Shown: positions 1 to 5,827, counted from the stretch's first letter. The stretch is DNA of 10,820 nt from Frankiaceae bacterium (GCA_030840885.1 JAVEDQ010000307.1:1-10820), one strand, 5' to 3'. A program made the numbers and translations. Notes: a model not told the origin generated them from the sequence alone.

Positions 1-98
1 CGGACCTCGGGCATCGGCAGCTCCGAGAGCCCGGCGAGGTAGTCCTCGGCCAACACCTTGTCGATACGGCGATTACCGCCGGCCAGAACGCCTTCCAC
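1..98 (-). CDS. RsiG-like anti-sigma factor, N-terminal fragment
   Basis: Only the first 32 codons are in the window; the gene runs off the left edge. The start is GTG at 98-96, preceded by a textbook AAGGAGG ribosome site (104-110) with 5 nt spacing. The peptide contains NRRIDKVLAEDYLAGLSEL. This resembles the N-terminus of the actinobacterial RsiG family (often annotated 'aerial mycelium formation protein'), where an RRIDRVL..YL.GL..L stretch precedes a coiled coil. In Streptomyces RsiG is the anti-sigma factor that holds WhiG when bound to cyclic di-GMP. The diagnostic c-di-GMP motif lies further downstream, outside the window, so function is inferred from the N-terminus alone. It is divergent from the DUF4388 gene across a 157-bp gap. 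Confidence 0.65.
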   Translation of the reverse strand, partial: MEGVLAGGNRRIDKVLAEDYLAGLSELPMPEV

Positions 99-255
99 GT
101 ACGCCTCCTTCACGAGCCGGCCCCCGCGGGTCGGTACCTCGCGGCACCGGGCCCGAGTGGTCCTGATGGTTCCACGATCGGCAGCAAACGGCTCAACTCC
201 AGCGGCCGGCCTGCCGAACATCCTGGAGAACAACTGCGGGAACCGGAGGTGGCCA

Positions 256-1671
256 GTGCAGCGCGGGGACCTCTCCACCGACCCGCTGCGGTCCCTGCTC
301 ACCGAGCTCGCCGCCGACAGCGCCACCGGGTGCCTCTACATCGCCGGCCCCGCTGGGGAGATCTCGGTCTACCTCGACGCCGCGCACCTTGTCGGCGTCC
401 GCCTGCCTGACGCCGACGACCCGCTCGGCAGCCGTCTGGTCACCCGCGGTGCCCTGCGGGCCGAGGTCCTGAAGACGTCGCTGGCCGATGTCGGACCGGC
501 GACCAGCCTCGCCGAACACCTCGTGAGCGAGAAGCTCGTGGACGCGGACGTGGTCGATGCGCTGCAGCTCGAGCTGGCGGTGGAGACGATCGACCGGATG
601 CTCGCCTGGACGAGCGGGGCATGGCGGTTCCGGCGACGGCAGCGTCCGGGGCGCCCGCTGGCCGACCCGATCCCGGTGGCGGTGCTGCTCGAGGACGCCC
701 GTCGTCGCGCGGAGGCCGCCGCAGGTGTTCAGAGCGACGGCGACGGCGAGCCGCTCCGCACGACGGCCTGGAACCACGTGGCGGCCGACGACGACGTGAT
801 CGAGTACCTGGCGAAGGCGAGCGTCGCGCTCAACGATGCCTTGGGCGAGGCACGGGAGGACGACGAGTCCGGGCAGGCGAACACCCTCATCCGCTCGAGG
901 ACCGCGACGTCGCCGACGGCCCCCGCCGTGGATCCCGCGACCGCCGCCCGCCGTGACCGGCTCCGCACCGCCGCGGCCGCCGAGCTGGCGGCTGCCCACG
1001 CCGAGGCGGAGCAGGAGCGCCGGGGCTCCGAGACCCAGCCGGCCCAGCAGGCCACGAGCGGGACGGAGGACGCTCCGGGCGAGCACGCGGAGGTCGTGGA
1101 CCTCAGCGCCCGGCGCCAAGCTGCCCGCGCCGCACGTGAGCTGGCGGAGTTGAACCGCACCCCCGCCCGCGAGACGCCAGCCGCCGTGGCGGAGCCCCCG
1201 GTGGAGTCGTCGCCCGACGAGCCCGCCGCGGAACTCGGGGCGGAGCCTGTCGCCGACGAGCCCGCGTCGGCTCCTCAGGTCGCAGAGCCAGCACCAGCAC
1301 CAGCACCAGCACCGGCCCCGGCAGCACGGCTGCCGTGGCAGACCAGCACGGACGACCACCACGCCGCCACAGCGCTGCTGCGCGAGATGGCGGGCGAATC
1401 GGGCCCGCCACTGGCGCAGATTCCGGCCGCACGCCCGGCCGAGCCGGACCCGGCCCCCGCGGGCGGACGCACGCCGGCGGCGTCCGGACTGCGCCGGCCG
1501 AACGCACCCGGTGGCACCGCCGACACGGCCGCCCTGCTGCGCGAGCTCAGCAGCCTCGGCGACGACGCCCCGTCGCGCTCACCGTTGCCGTCCCAGCCGC
1601 CGCGCCCGAGCGGCGCCGGCGCTCACGCGGCCGCGAACCGTCGACGTAAGGGGCTGTGGGGAAGGAGCTGA
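256..1671 (+). CDS. DUF4388-domain protein with long disordered tail
   Basis: 471 residues from GTG 256, chosen because GGAGGT (245-250) sits 5 nt upstream; the open frame extends further left but without a ribosome site. Residues about 4-155 look like a DUF4388 (PATAN-type) domain: LRSLLTELAADSATGCLYI, then an ISVYLDAAHLVGV strand pair and a helical part ending in TIDRMLAWTSGAWRF. Such domains occur in bacterial signalling proteins and probably mediate protein contacts. The remaining two thirds is low complexity and rich in Ala, Pro and Glu. It has two charged helical stretches (about 228-260 and 275-305), a Pro-Ala run from residue 345, two copies of an ALLRE motif (372-378 and 424-435), and a basic C-terminus (RRRKGLWGRS). 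There is no signal peptide or membrane segment, so it is probably cytoplasmic. The partner is unknown; the divergent RsiG-like gene hints at developmental signalling. Confidence 0.8.
   Translation: MQRGDLSTDPLRSLLTELAADSATGCLYIAGPAGEISVYLDAAHLVGVRLPDADDPLGSRLVTRGALRAEVLKTSLADVGPATSLAEHLVSEKLVDADVVDALQLELAVETIDRMLAWTSGAWRFRRRQRPGRPLADPIPVAVLLEDARRRAEAAAGVQSDGDGEPLRTTAWNHVAADDDVIEYLAKASVALNDALGEAREDDESGQANTLIRSRTATSPTAPAVDPATAARRDRLRTAAAAELAAAHAEAEQERRGSETQPAQQATSGTEDAPGEHAEVVDLSARRQAARAARELAELNRTPARETPAAVAEPPVESSPDEPAAELGAEPVADEPASAPQVAEPAPAPAPAPAPAARLPWQTSTDDHHAATALLREMAGESGPPLAQIPAARPAEPDPAPAGGRTPAASGLRRPNAPGGTADTAALLRELSSLGDDAPSRSPLPSQPPRPSGAGAHAAANRRRKGLWGRS
1288..1313 (+). repeat. CCAGCA hexanucleotide run (Pro-Ala repeat)
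   Basis: Four perfect copies of CCAGCA plus two bases lie in frame inside the DUF4388 gene and encode alternating Pro-Ala from residue 345. Pro-Ala tracts act as extended spacers. A 6-bp unit can gain or lose copies without a frameshift, so its length may vary between strains. Confidence 0.85.
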
Positions 1672-1673
1672 GG

Positions 1674-1726
1674 GTTCTCAGCCCGGGCATCGCAGTTGAG
1701 CCGGCTCCAGCGCGTCAGCTGAGAAC
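1674..1726. terminator. Possible shared terminator between convergent genes
   Basis: A perfect 9-bp inverted repeat, GTTCTCAGC (1674-1682) and GCTGAGAAC (1718-1726), brackets the 43-bp gap between the DUF4388 gene and ygfZ; the right arm lies in the last codons of ygfZ. The 35-nt loop is long and there is no U-tract, so this is weak evidence for a bidirectional terminator. Confidence 0.3.
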
Positions 1727-2704
1727 GGCGATGGACGCCGCGATCTCCTTCGCCTCGCCGGTGCGCAGCTCCGCGTCGTCCGGGACCCGTCGCTTCAGCA
1801 ATGCCAGCGCGATGGGGCCCAGCTCGGCGTGGTAGGCCGGTGTCCCGATCACGCCCACGACCTTGCCGTCCCACTCGACGGGGCTTCCGGCGGGTGGCAC
1901 CTCGCCGTCGAGGTGCAGCTGCACGAGACGACGCGGCGGGCGCCCCAGGTTGTGCGTGCGGGCGACCGTCTCCTGCCCGCGGTAGCAGCCCTTGTTCAGG
2001 TGCACGGCGCTCGCCAACCAGGGCAGTTCGTTGGGGATGGTGCGGTGGTCGGTCTCGAAGCCGAACCGCGGCCGGCCCTGCTCGACGCGGCGGGCCTCGA
2101 AGGCGGACAGCCCCACCGGCGGGACCCCGGCGTCGCTCAGCTGCTGCGCGGTCTGCTCGAGTTCTGCGCGGGCCACGACGAGGTCGGTGCCCCAGGGCAT
2201 CGCGCGGCGGACCGCGTCCGACGCCACCTCGTCGTTGGTGGCTGCTGCCCCGACCAGGGTCACGAGGGCGTAGATGTCGGTGACGAGCGCGACCTCGACC
2301 CGGAGCATGAACCGCATCTTCTCGAGGAAGGCGACGAGGGCGGCCCCGCTGCCCCGCTCGACGTCGATCCACGTGGTCTCGCCGTCGTCGAGGATCGCGA
2401 GGTGGTGCTCGACGTGCCCGTTCGGGCTGAGCACCAGTGCCTCGACGCCTTGACCTGGGGAGAGATCGGTCAGGTGCTGGCTCGTCAGGCTGTGCAACCA
2501 GCTCAGCCGATCCGGACCCGTCACGGTCACGACGTCGCGGTGCGAGCGGTCGACGAACCCGCCGACGGCGTCGTCGAAGGCCCGCTGCTCCCGCAGCGGG
2601 TCGCCGTAGTGGGCGGCCACGAGCTCGTCCGGCGGATTCCCGGCGACGGCGCCGGGACGATCCAATAGCGGCGAGGCGAGGGCGACGTCCCGCTCGACCG
2701 TCAT
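1715..2704 (-). CDS. ygfZ: YgfZ/GcvT-like folate-binding Fe-S maintenance protein
   Basis: 329 residues. The start is ATG 2704-2702, with GGAG 7 nt upstream (2712-2715). The signature is KGCYRGQE at residues 238-245, the K-G-C-x-x-G-Q-E motif of the YgfZ family; its Cys (240) is essential in E. coli YgfZ. The N-terminal part (about 35-230) has the folate-binding GcvT-like fold (DVVTVTGPDRLSWLHSLTSQ), followed by a C-terminal barrel. YgfZ uses tetrahydrofolate and helps build or repair certain Fe-S clusters, including in radical-SAM enzymes such as MiaB. It is the counterpart of M. tuberculosis Rv0811c and, as there, diverges from the pabC-like gene, here by 101 bp. It is complete, with no missing key residue. 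Confidence 0.92.
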   Translation of the reverse strand: MTVERDVALASPLLDRPGAVAGNPPDELVAAHYGDPLREQRAFDDAVGGFVDRSHRDVVTVTGPDRLSWLHSLTSQHLTDLSPGQGVEALVLSPNGHVEHHLAILDDGETTWIDVERGSGAALVAFLEKMRFMLRVEVALVTDIYALVTLVGAAATNDEVASDAVRRAMPWGTDLVVARAELEQTAQQLSDAGVPPVGLSAFEARRVEQGRPRFGFETDHRTIPNELPWLASAVHLNKGCYRGQETVARTHNLGRPPRRLVQLHLDGEVPPAGSPVEWDGKVVGVIGTPAYHAELGPIALALLKRRVPDDAELRTGEAKEIAASIAVLS

Positions 2705-2793
2705 GTGCCTGCTCCAGCCTGTTGATCGTGCGTCCAGCATGCCTTCGGATCAACCGGTCCGACCCGCGCTCGATTCCGCGGGTGACCCGCGCC

Positions 2794-2805
2794 TACCCTC
2801 GGGCC
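2794..2805 (+). promoter_or_regulatory. -10 box giving a leaderless pabC mRNA
   Basis: TACCCT (2794-2799) fits the actinobacterial TANNNT -10 hexamer and ends 6 nt before the pabC ATG, so transcription should begin at or next to the start codon. No purine-rich ribosome site precedes the ATG, which agrees with leaderless translation. The -35 is weak (TCGATT at 2770-2775, 18-bp spacer). Confidence 0.6.
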
Positions 2806-3666
2806 ATGTCGAGCACTGACGACGTCGTCCTGGCCACGCTCGATGACGACGGCAACCCCTCCGTCGTCGATCGTGCGATGCCGCTGATCCGGGCGGACGA
2901 CCTCGCCGTGCTGCGCGGAGAGGGAGTGTTCGAGACGACGCGCGCTTTCGCCGGGCAGTCGTTCCTGCTTCAGGAGCATCTCGAACGGATGCGGGCCAGT
3001 GCTGCCCAGATCGACCTGCAGCTGCCCGAGCCCGCCCAACTCGAGGCGCTCGCCGGCTGCGCGCTCGACGCGTTCGGCCCCGCGGACGCGGGCCTGCGTC
3101 TCGTGGTCACGAAGGGCCCGGAGAACGGCGCTGGCCGGGCCTTCGCCCTCGTCTCGCCGGTGAGCGAGGCGACGATCCGGGCTCGCGCCGACGGTGTCGC
3201 CACCCTGACGCTCACCCTGGGCATGCCGGCATCGCTGCGGCCGAGGGCGCCGTGGCTGCTCGGTGGGGTCAAGTCGACGTCGTACGCGACGGCGATGGCG
3301 GCGCTACGGGTCACCGGCGAGCGGGAGGCCGAGGCCATCTACCTCTCCGGCGACGGGGAGGTGCTGGAGGCCCCGACGGCGTCGGTCGTCGCCGTGGTGG
3401 ACGGCATGGCGGTCACGCCGCCTCCGGCTGCCGTCGGCATCCTGCCCGGCACCACCGTCGACTTCTTCGGCGACGAGGTCGTGCACCGGCCGTTGCTGAC
3501 CGACGAGTTGCGGGCCGCGCCGGAGATCCTGCTGCTCTCCAGCGTTCGCGGGGTCGTCCCCGTGGTCTCGCTCGACGGGACGCCGGTCGGCGGGGGCCGG
3601 CCCGGCCCGGTCGGGCGCGCGATGGCCCGCGCATACGAGGACGCGGTCGCGGCCGTCTCTCGCTGA
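2806..3666 (+). CDS. pabC: Class IV PLP enzyme, aminodeoxychorismate lyase-like
   Basis: 286 residues from ATG 2806. The frame is open for hundreds of bases upstream (antisense to ygfZ), but family alignment and the adjacent -10 box place the start here. Fold-type IV aminotransferase features are RGEGVFETTRAF (37-48), the PLP lysine K156 in LLGGVKSTSYATAM, the acidic residue E189 in VLEAPTASVV, and the phosphate-binding loop GILPGTT (211-217). The usual E-G-x-x-S-N sequence is replaced by EAPTAS. PabC turns aminodeoxychorismate into 4-aminobenzoate and pyruvate for folate synthesis. Branched-chain and D-amino-acid aminotransferases share the fold, so the substrate is not certain. It corresponds to Rv0812. 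Pairing with the folate-binding YgfZ is conserved. Confidence 0.82.
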   Translation: MSSTDDVVLATLDDDGNPSVVDRAMPLIRADDLAVLRGEGVFETTRAFAGQSFLLQEHLERMRASAAQIDLQLPEPAQLEALAGCALDAFGPADAGLRLVVTKGPENGAGRAFALVSPVSEATIRARADGVATLTLTLGMPASLRPRAPWLLGGVKSTSYATAMAALRVTGEREAEAIYLSGDGEVLEAPTASVVAVVDGMAVTPPPAAVGILPGTTVDFFGDEVVHRPLLTDELRAAPEILLLSSVRGVVPVVSLDGTPVGGGRPGPVGRAMARAYEDAVAAVSR

Positions 3667-3714
3667 ACCAGCTCGCTGAACAAGCTTCCTGAACCAGCTC
3701 GCGAAACAAGTGAG
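3663..3714. repeat. 13-bp tandem repeat, four copies, at the pabC stop
   Basis: Four consecutive 13-mers are visible: CTGAACCAGCTCG (3663-3675), CTGAACAAGCTTC (3676-3688), CTGAACCAGCTCG (3689-3701) and the degenerate CGAAACAAGTGAG (3702-3714). The pabC stop codon (3664-3666) lies in the first copy. The end of the array can form a small stem (AGCTC 3696-3700 with GAGCT 3712-3716), too weak to call a terminator. Confidence 0.75.
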
Positions 3715-3734
3715 CTACCGGGCGGAAATTGCGC

Positions 3735-3764
3735 TTGCCTCGCTCGGGCTCTGCTGCTTAACGT
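3735..3764 (+). promoter_or_regulatory. Promoter inside the pabC/nitrobindin gap
   Basis: TTGCCT (3735-3740), an 18-bp spacer and TAACGT (3759-3764) form one of the best housekeeping-type promoters in the window. It predicts a start near A3771, only a few bases before the strong ribosome-site sequence at 3775. It fires rightward, with no long plus-strand gene until 4768. Confidence 0.45.
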
Positions 3765-3774
3765 GGGGTCACGC

Positions 3775-3835
3775 GAGAGAGGAGGTGGTCCACGCTTTGT
3801 GTAGTGATAGGACTCGTGAGGTGACTGTCCGCTAG
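3775..3835 (+). CDS. Candidate 12-codon mini-ORF behind an extreme ribosome site
   Basis: Bases 3775-3790 (GAGAGAGGAGGTGGTC) plus C3791 can pair with the last 16 bases of 16S rRNA, allowing two G-U pairs; ordinary ribosome sites match 4-7 bases. The nearest usable start is TTG at 3797, 11 nt after GGAGG, giving CSDRTREVTVR after the initiator and a TAG at 3833-3835. The same frame is open from GTG 3710 (41 residues), but that start has no ribosome site and lies upstream of the predicted transcription start. The peptide is too short for domain recognition and its function is unknown. The spacing is slightly long, so the site may instead serve as a 16S-binding RNA element rather than a translation start. 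Confidence 0.35.
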
Positions 3836-3904
3836 ACGCCGTCTCGTGGATCGCCAGCCGTATGCGGCACGAGCATCGGCGCGGTGAATACCAGGCAGAC
3901 ACCG

Positions 3905-3984
3905 GAACCCCCGGGTGCCACTTCTCGTCCAAGTGGCCCTGCTCCGGACCCAGTGGTCCAGGAGCAGGAAGTGCCCGGGGGTTC
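3905..3984. ncRNA. Candidate structured RNA, three-way junction
   Basis: An 80-nt segment folds almost completely. The outer stem pairs 3905-3915 with 3974-3984 (11 perfect bp, GAACCCCCGGG with CCCGGGGGTTC). Inside are hairpin 2, GCCACTT (3917-3923) with AAGTGGC (3931-3937), and hairpin 3, 3938-3950 with 3955-3968 (13 bp, one bulged A3960, loop CAGT). AAGTG at 3969-3973 repeats the hairpin 2 arm and can replace it, extending the outer stem instead. Both strands can fold this way. It matches no RNA family I recognise. It could be a small RNA, the 3' end of the mini-ORF transcript, or an elaborate bidirectional terminator. Confidence 0.45.
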
Positions 3985-4002
3985 GTCCTGTCCGGAACCG
4001 GT

Positions 4003-4020
4003 CGCGGAACGCTTTCCGCG
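4003..4020 (-). terminator. Hairpin after the nitrobindin-like gene
   Basis: A perfect 7-bp stem, CGCGGAA (4003-4009) with TTCCGCG (4014-4020), and a 4-base loop begin 8 nt beyond the stop codon of the minus-strand gene. The position and symmetry fit a terminator. There is no U-tract, as is common in actinobacteria. Confidence 0.5.
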
Positions 4021-4028
4021 TCGGACCG

Positions 4029-4556
4029 TCAGTCCTCGCGGCTCAGCTTCGCCGACAGGTGCGGGGTGAGCGGGTGGCCTTCGGCGGCCATGTCGATGGC
4101 GTAGGCGAGGTCGCCCTCGACCAGCCCGTAGAGGCGCTGCGACCGCTCCACGGTGCGCGCCGTCGCCGTCCGGGCCGTGACGTTGTCGTTCAGCTCGATC
4201 TTGAAGCCCGTTGCGGTGGGGGCGAGGTCGCCGACGTAGATCTCGACGATGCCGAACGGGTGCGCCAGCATGACCTCGACGGTGGTGTCCCCCGAGAGGC
4301 GCCAGAAGCCGACCTCGGTGGCCATCGGCGCGTTCGTCTCGGGGTTCCACGTCCGCGACTGGTAGCCGAGCACCGGCTTGCCGGGCAGCGGCGTGAAGGT
4401 GAGCCGCTGCGCGTAGGCGAAGTCGGACTCCAGGTCCGGGTATCCGCCGACGCCTTCGCCGACCCAGCTCCCGATGACCCCGGAGAGCGGGGCCAGACCG
4501 GGGTGCGCTCCCTCGGGCAGCGGGCGGAAGAGCGGGTGTCCGGCAGGGTCGACCAT
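4029..4556 (-). CDS. Nitrobindin-like heme-binding beta-barrel (FABP family)
   Basis: 175 residues from ATG 4556-4554. The nitrobindin/THAP4 C-terminal family is recognised by GSWVGEGVGGYP (residues 29-40), the AHPFGIVEIYVG strand (99-110), and LTPHLSAKLSR near the C-terminus. H166 aligns with the histidine that ligates heme iron in nitrobindins. These small 10-stranded barrels bind ferric heme, react with nitric oxide and peroxynitrite, and bind fatty acids in some reports. The M. tuberculosis counterpart is Rv0813c, also next to pabC. There is no signal peptide, so it is cytoplasmic. It has its own leaderless-type promoter and is convergent with pabC, separated by the unusual 362-bp gap. 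The physiological role of the family remains unsettled. Confidence 0.88.
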   Translation of the reverse strand: MVDPAGHPLFRPLPEGAHPGLAPLSGVIGSWVGEGVGGYPDLESDFAYAQRLTFTPLPGKPVLGYQSRTWNPETNAPMATEVGFWRLSGDTTVEVMLAHPFGIVEIYVGDLAPTATGFKIELNDNVTARTATARTVERSQRLYGLVEGDLAYAIDMAAEGHPLTPHLSAKLSRED

Positions 4557-4569
4557 GCAAGCCAGCCTA
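4557..4569 (-). promoter_or_regulatory. -10 box for leaderless nitrobindin-like mRNA
   Basis: On the minus strand TAGGCT (4569-4564) is followed by exactly 7 nt and then the ATG, so the predicted transcript starts at the start codon. No ribosome site is visible. The -35 region is not convincing. Confidence 0.55.
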
Positions 4570-4611
4570 AGTGCCGGGCTCGACGGGGGCGCCGCGCGGA
4601 GACCCGTGGGG

Positions 4612-4713
4612 CTAGGACTGACCCTGGTAGAGCTTGTAGACGACGTAACCCGAGAACCATGTGATCAGCAGCGCGATGACCACCAGCAGGCCGGTGTAAA
4701 AGAACTCGAGCAC
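4612..4713 (-). CDS. Small single-pass membrane protein, 33 residues
   Basis: GTG 4713 to TAG 4612 encodes 33 residues with one hydrophobic segment (about 3-22, FFYTGLLVVIALLITWF) and a short polar C-terminus, VVYKLYQGQS. Short proteins of this shape recur next to DsrE and nitrobindin-type genes in actinobacteria as far as I recall, but no function is known to me. The start is supported by a TAACAT -10 box ending 7 nt before it; a longer frame extends upstream to 4944 but overlaps the DsrE gene antisense. The protein probably sits in the cytoplasmic membrane. It lies 55 bp upstream of the nitrobindin-like gene on the same strand, but that gene has its own -10 box. The divergent neighbour is the DsrE gene. 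Confidence 0.72.
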   Translation of the reverse strand: MLEFFYTGLLVVIALLITWFSGYVVYKLYQGQS

Positions 4714-4767
4714 GAGGCCGATGTTACGCCCGGCACCCGACGCGGCCCGGTCATAGCGTGGCGATTC
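4714..4767. promoter_or_regulatory. Compact divergent leaderless promoters
   Basis: Only 54 bp separate the small membrane protein GTG and the DsrE ATG. On the minus strand TAACAT (4726-4721) lies 7 nt before the GTG; on the plus strand TAGCGT (4754-4759) lies 8 nt before the ATG. The two -10 boxes are 27 bp apart, so their -35 regions must overlap and the promoters cannot easily be occupied at once. Neither gene has a ribosome site. Confidence 0.55.
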
Positions 4768-5127
4768 ATGCGCGCATTGTTGGTCAAGGTCACCGTCGGC
4801 TCCGATGCTCCCGAGCGGTGTTCCCAGGCCTTCACCGTCGCCGCCACCGCGGTGGCGAACGGAGCCGAGGTCTCGCTGTGGCTGACCGGCGAGTCGGCCT
4901 GGTTCGCCCTGCCCGGCCGCGCTGCGGAGTTCGACCTCCCGCACGCCGCCCCGCTGCCCGATCTTCTGGAGGCGCTCCTGGCTGCCGGGCAGGTCACGCT
5001 GTGCACGCAGTGCGCCGCCCGACGCGGCATCGGGCCGGACGACGTGCTGCCGGGGGTGCGGATCGCCGGGGCCGCGACCTTCGTCGAGGAGGCGCTGACC
5101 GACGGGACGCAGGCGCTCGTCTACTAA
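4768..5127 (+). CDS. DsrE-family sulfur relay-like protein
   Basis: 119 residues from ATG 4768. The sequence is a DsrE/DsrF-like alpha/beta fold: an LLVKVTVGSDAPERCSQAFTVAATAVANGAEVSLWLTGE-type opening (first strand 3-9, helix 15-31, second strand 34-40), then TLCTQCAARRGI with C79 and C82, and VRIAGAATFVEEAL near the end. DsrE-type proteins carry sulfur as a persulfide on a C-terminal cysteine; here C79/C82 are candidates. The specific role is unknown, and many actinobacterial members are labelled only 'DsrE family' or 'peroxiredoxin-like'. It is followed at 121 bp by cysteine dioxygenase, which has its own promoter, so a sulfur-handling role fits the neighbourhood. Confidence 0.8.
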   Translation: MRALLVKVTVGSDAPERCSQAFTVAATAVANGAEVSLWLTGESAWFALPGRAAEFDLPHAAPLPDLLEALLAAGQVTLCTQCAARRGIGPDDVLPGVRIAGAATFVEEALTDGTQALVY

Positions 5128-5138
5128 GGCCGTTCTCG

Positions 5139-5168
5139 TTTAACTCCATTGGGACGGTCAAGTACTGT
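5139..5168 (+). promoter_or_regulatory. Promoter for the cdo-rhodanese operon
   Basis: TTTAAC (5139-5144), an 18-bp spacer and TACTGT (5163-5168) predict a start near 5175 and a 5' leader of about 74 nt before the preferred GTG. This is the only good promoter in the 121-bp gap. Confidence 0.45.
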
Positions 5169-5248
5169 CGGGATCGTCCGAAGAGCTTTCCGAGCCTTCC
5201 GACCCGGCTCTTATGCCAGAGCTCCCGTGCCAGACCGAGAGGACCATC

Positions 5249-5827
5249 GTGCTCGACGCCCGAACCCCTGCCCTGGACGCCCTCGTGCGACAGGCGCAGC
5301 GGGAGTGTGGGTCTCCCGATGCGATGGGTCCGACCGCGCTGGCCGGGCTGCTCGAGAAGCTGGTGTCGGCACCGCAGCTCTGGTCGCCCTCGGTGCGGCA
5401 CGAACCGACCAGCCGCTGGTACGGCTCGCTGTTCCGGGACGACGTGGTCGACCTGTGGCTGCTCACCTGGCAGCAGGACAACTCGACGGATCTGCACGAT
5501 CACGGCGATTCGTCGGGTGCCTTCCGCGTCGTCAGCGGCGCGCTGTCGGAGTTCCGGCCGGCGCTGGGGAACGACGGCGACGTGGTCCTGCGCCGCACGG
5601 TGCGGCGGCCCGGAGCGACCGTCTCGTTCGGACCCCGCCTCGTGCACGACGTCCACAACGTCGACGCGGTCCCCGCCGTGAGCCTGCACGTCTACTCACC
5701 GCCGTTGTCCTCGATGACCTACTACGACGTCGCTGGGCGCGGGCTGTCCGCCCGCCACACCGAGCCGGTCGAGGTGCGCGACGCCGGCGAGGGCATCCCG
5801 GAACGCGCCGTTACCGTCGAGGTATGA
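5249..5827 (+). CDS. cdo: Cysteine dioxygenase
   Basis: 192 residues from GTG 5249, chosen because GAGAGGA (5237-5243) lies 5 nt upstream; an in-frame ATG at 5213 would add 12 residues but has no ribosome site. The cupin iron ligands are all present: HDH at 83-85 and H133 in LVHDVHN. The SLHVYSPP segment matches the Ser-His-Tyr triad of mammalian enzymes (S145, H147, Y149). The position of the mammalian crosslinked cysteine is glycine (G90), as in most bacterial enzymes. The enzyme adds O2 to cysteine to give cysteine sulfinate, the first step of cysteine breakdown. It is cytoplasmic. The stop overlaps the rhodanese start (ATGA), so the two are translationally coupled. Confidence 0.9.
   Translation: MLDARTPALDALVRQAQRECGSPDAMGPTALAGLLEKLVSAPQLWSPSVRHEPTSRWYGSLFRDDVVDLWLLTWQQDNSTDLHDHGDSSGAFRVVSGALSEFRPALGNDGDVVLRRTVRRPGATVSFGPRLVHDVHNVDAVPAVSLHVYSPPLSSMTYYDVAGRGLSARHTEPVEVRDAGEGIPERAVTVEV

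Noticed and set aside
193-1362. Long minus-strand frame antisense to the DUF4388 gene
   Set aside because: Composition is the Arg/Gly/Cys-rich pattern expected of a GC-rich shadow frame; there is no domain, and the plus-strand gene has a good ribosome site and recognisable domain.
1829-2668. Long plus-strand frame antisense to ygfZ
   Set aside because: The minus strand carries the intact KGCYRGQE motif and family length; the antisense frame matches nothing I recognise.
3710-3835. 41-residue ORF from GTG in frame with the mini-ORF
   Set aside because: No ribosome site before the GTG and the start lies upstream of the predicted transcription start; kept only as an alternative to the TTG start.
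3339-3932. 197-residue minus-strand frame over the end of pabC and the gap
   Set aside because: It overlaps pabC antisense and crosses the tandem repeats and mini-ORF; no ribosome site and no recognisable domain.
3974-3990. tRNA-like GGTTCG segment in the structured region
   Set aside because: No acceptor stem, anticodon arm or CCA-compatible end could be found around it; it belongs to the outer stem of the three-way fold.
3862-4104. 80-residue plus-strand frame starting in the gap
   Set aside because: It has no ribosome site, reads through the strong fold at 3905-3984 and into the nitrobindin-like gene antisense; composition suggests non-coding.
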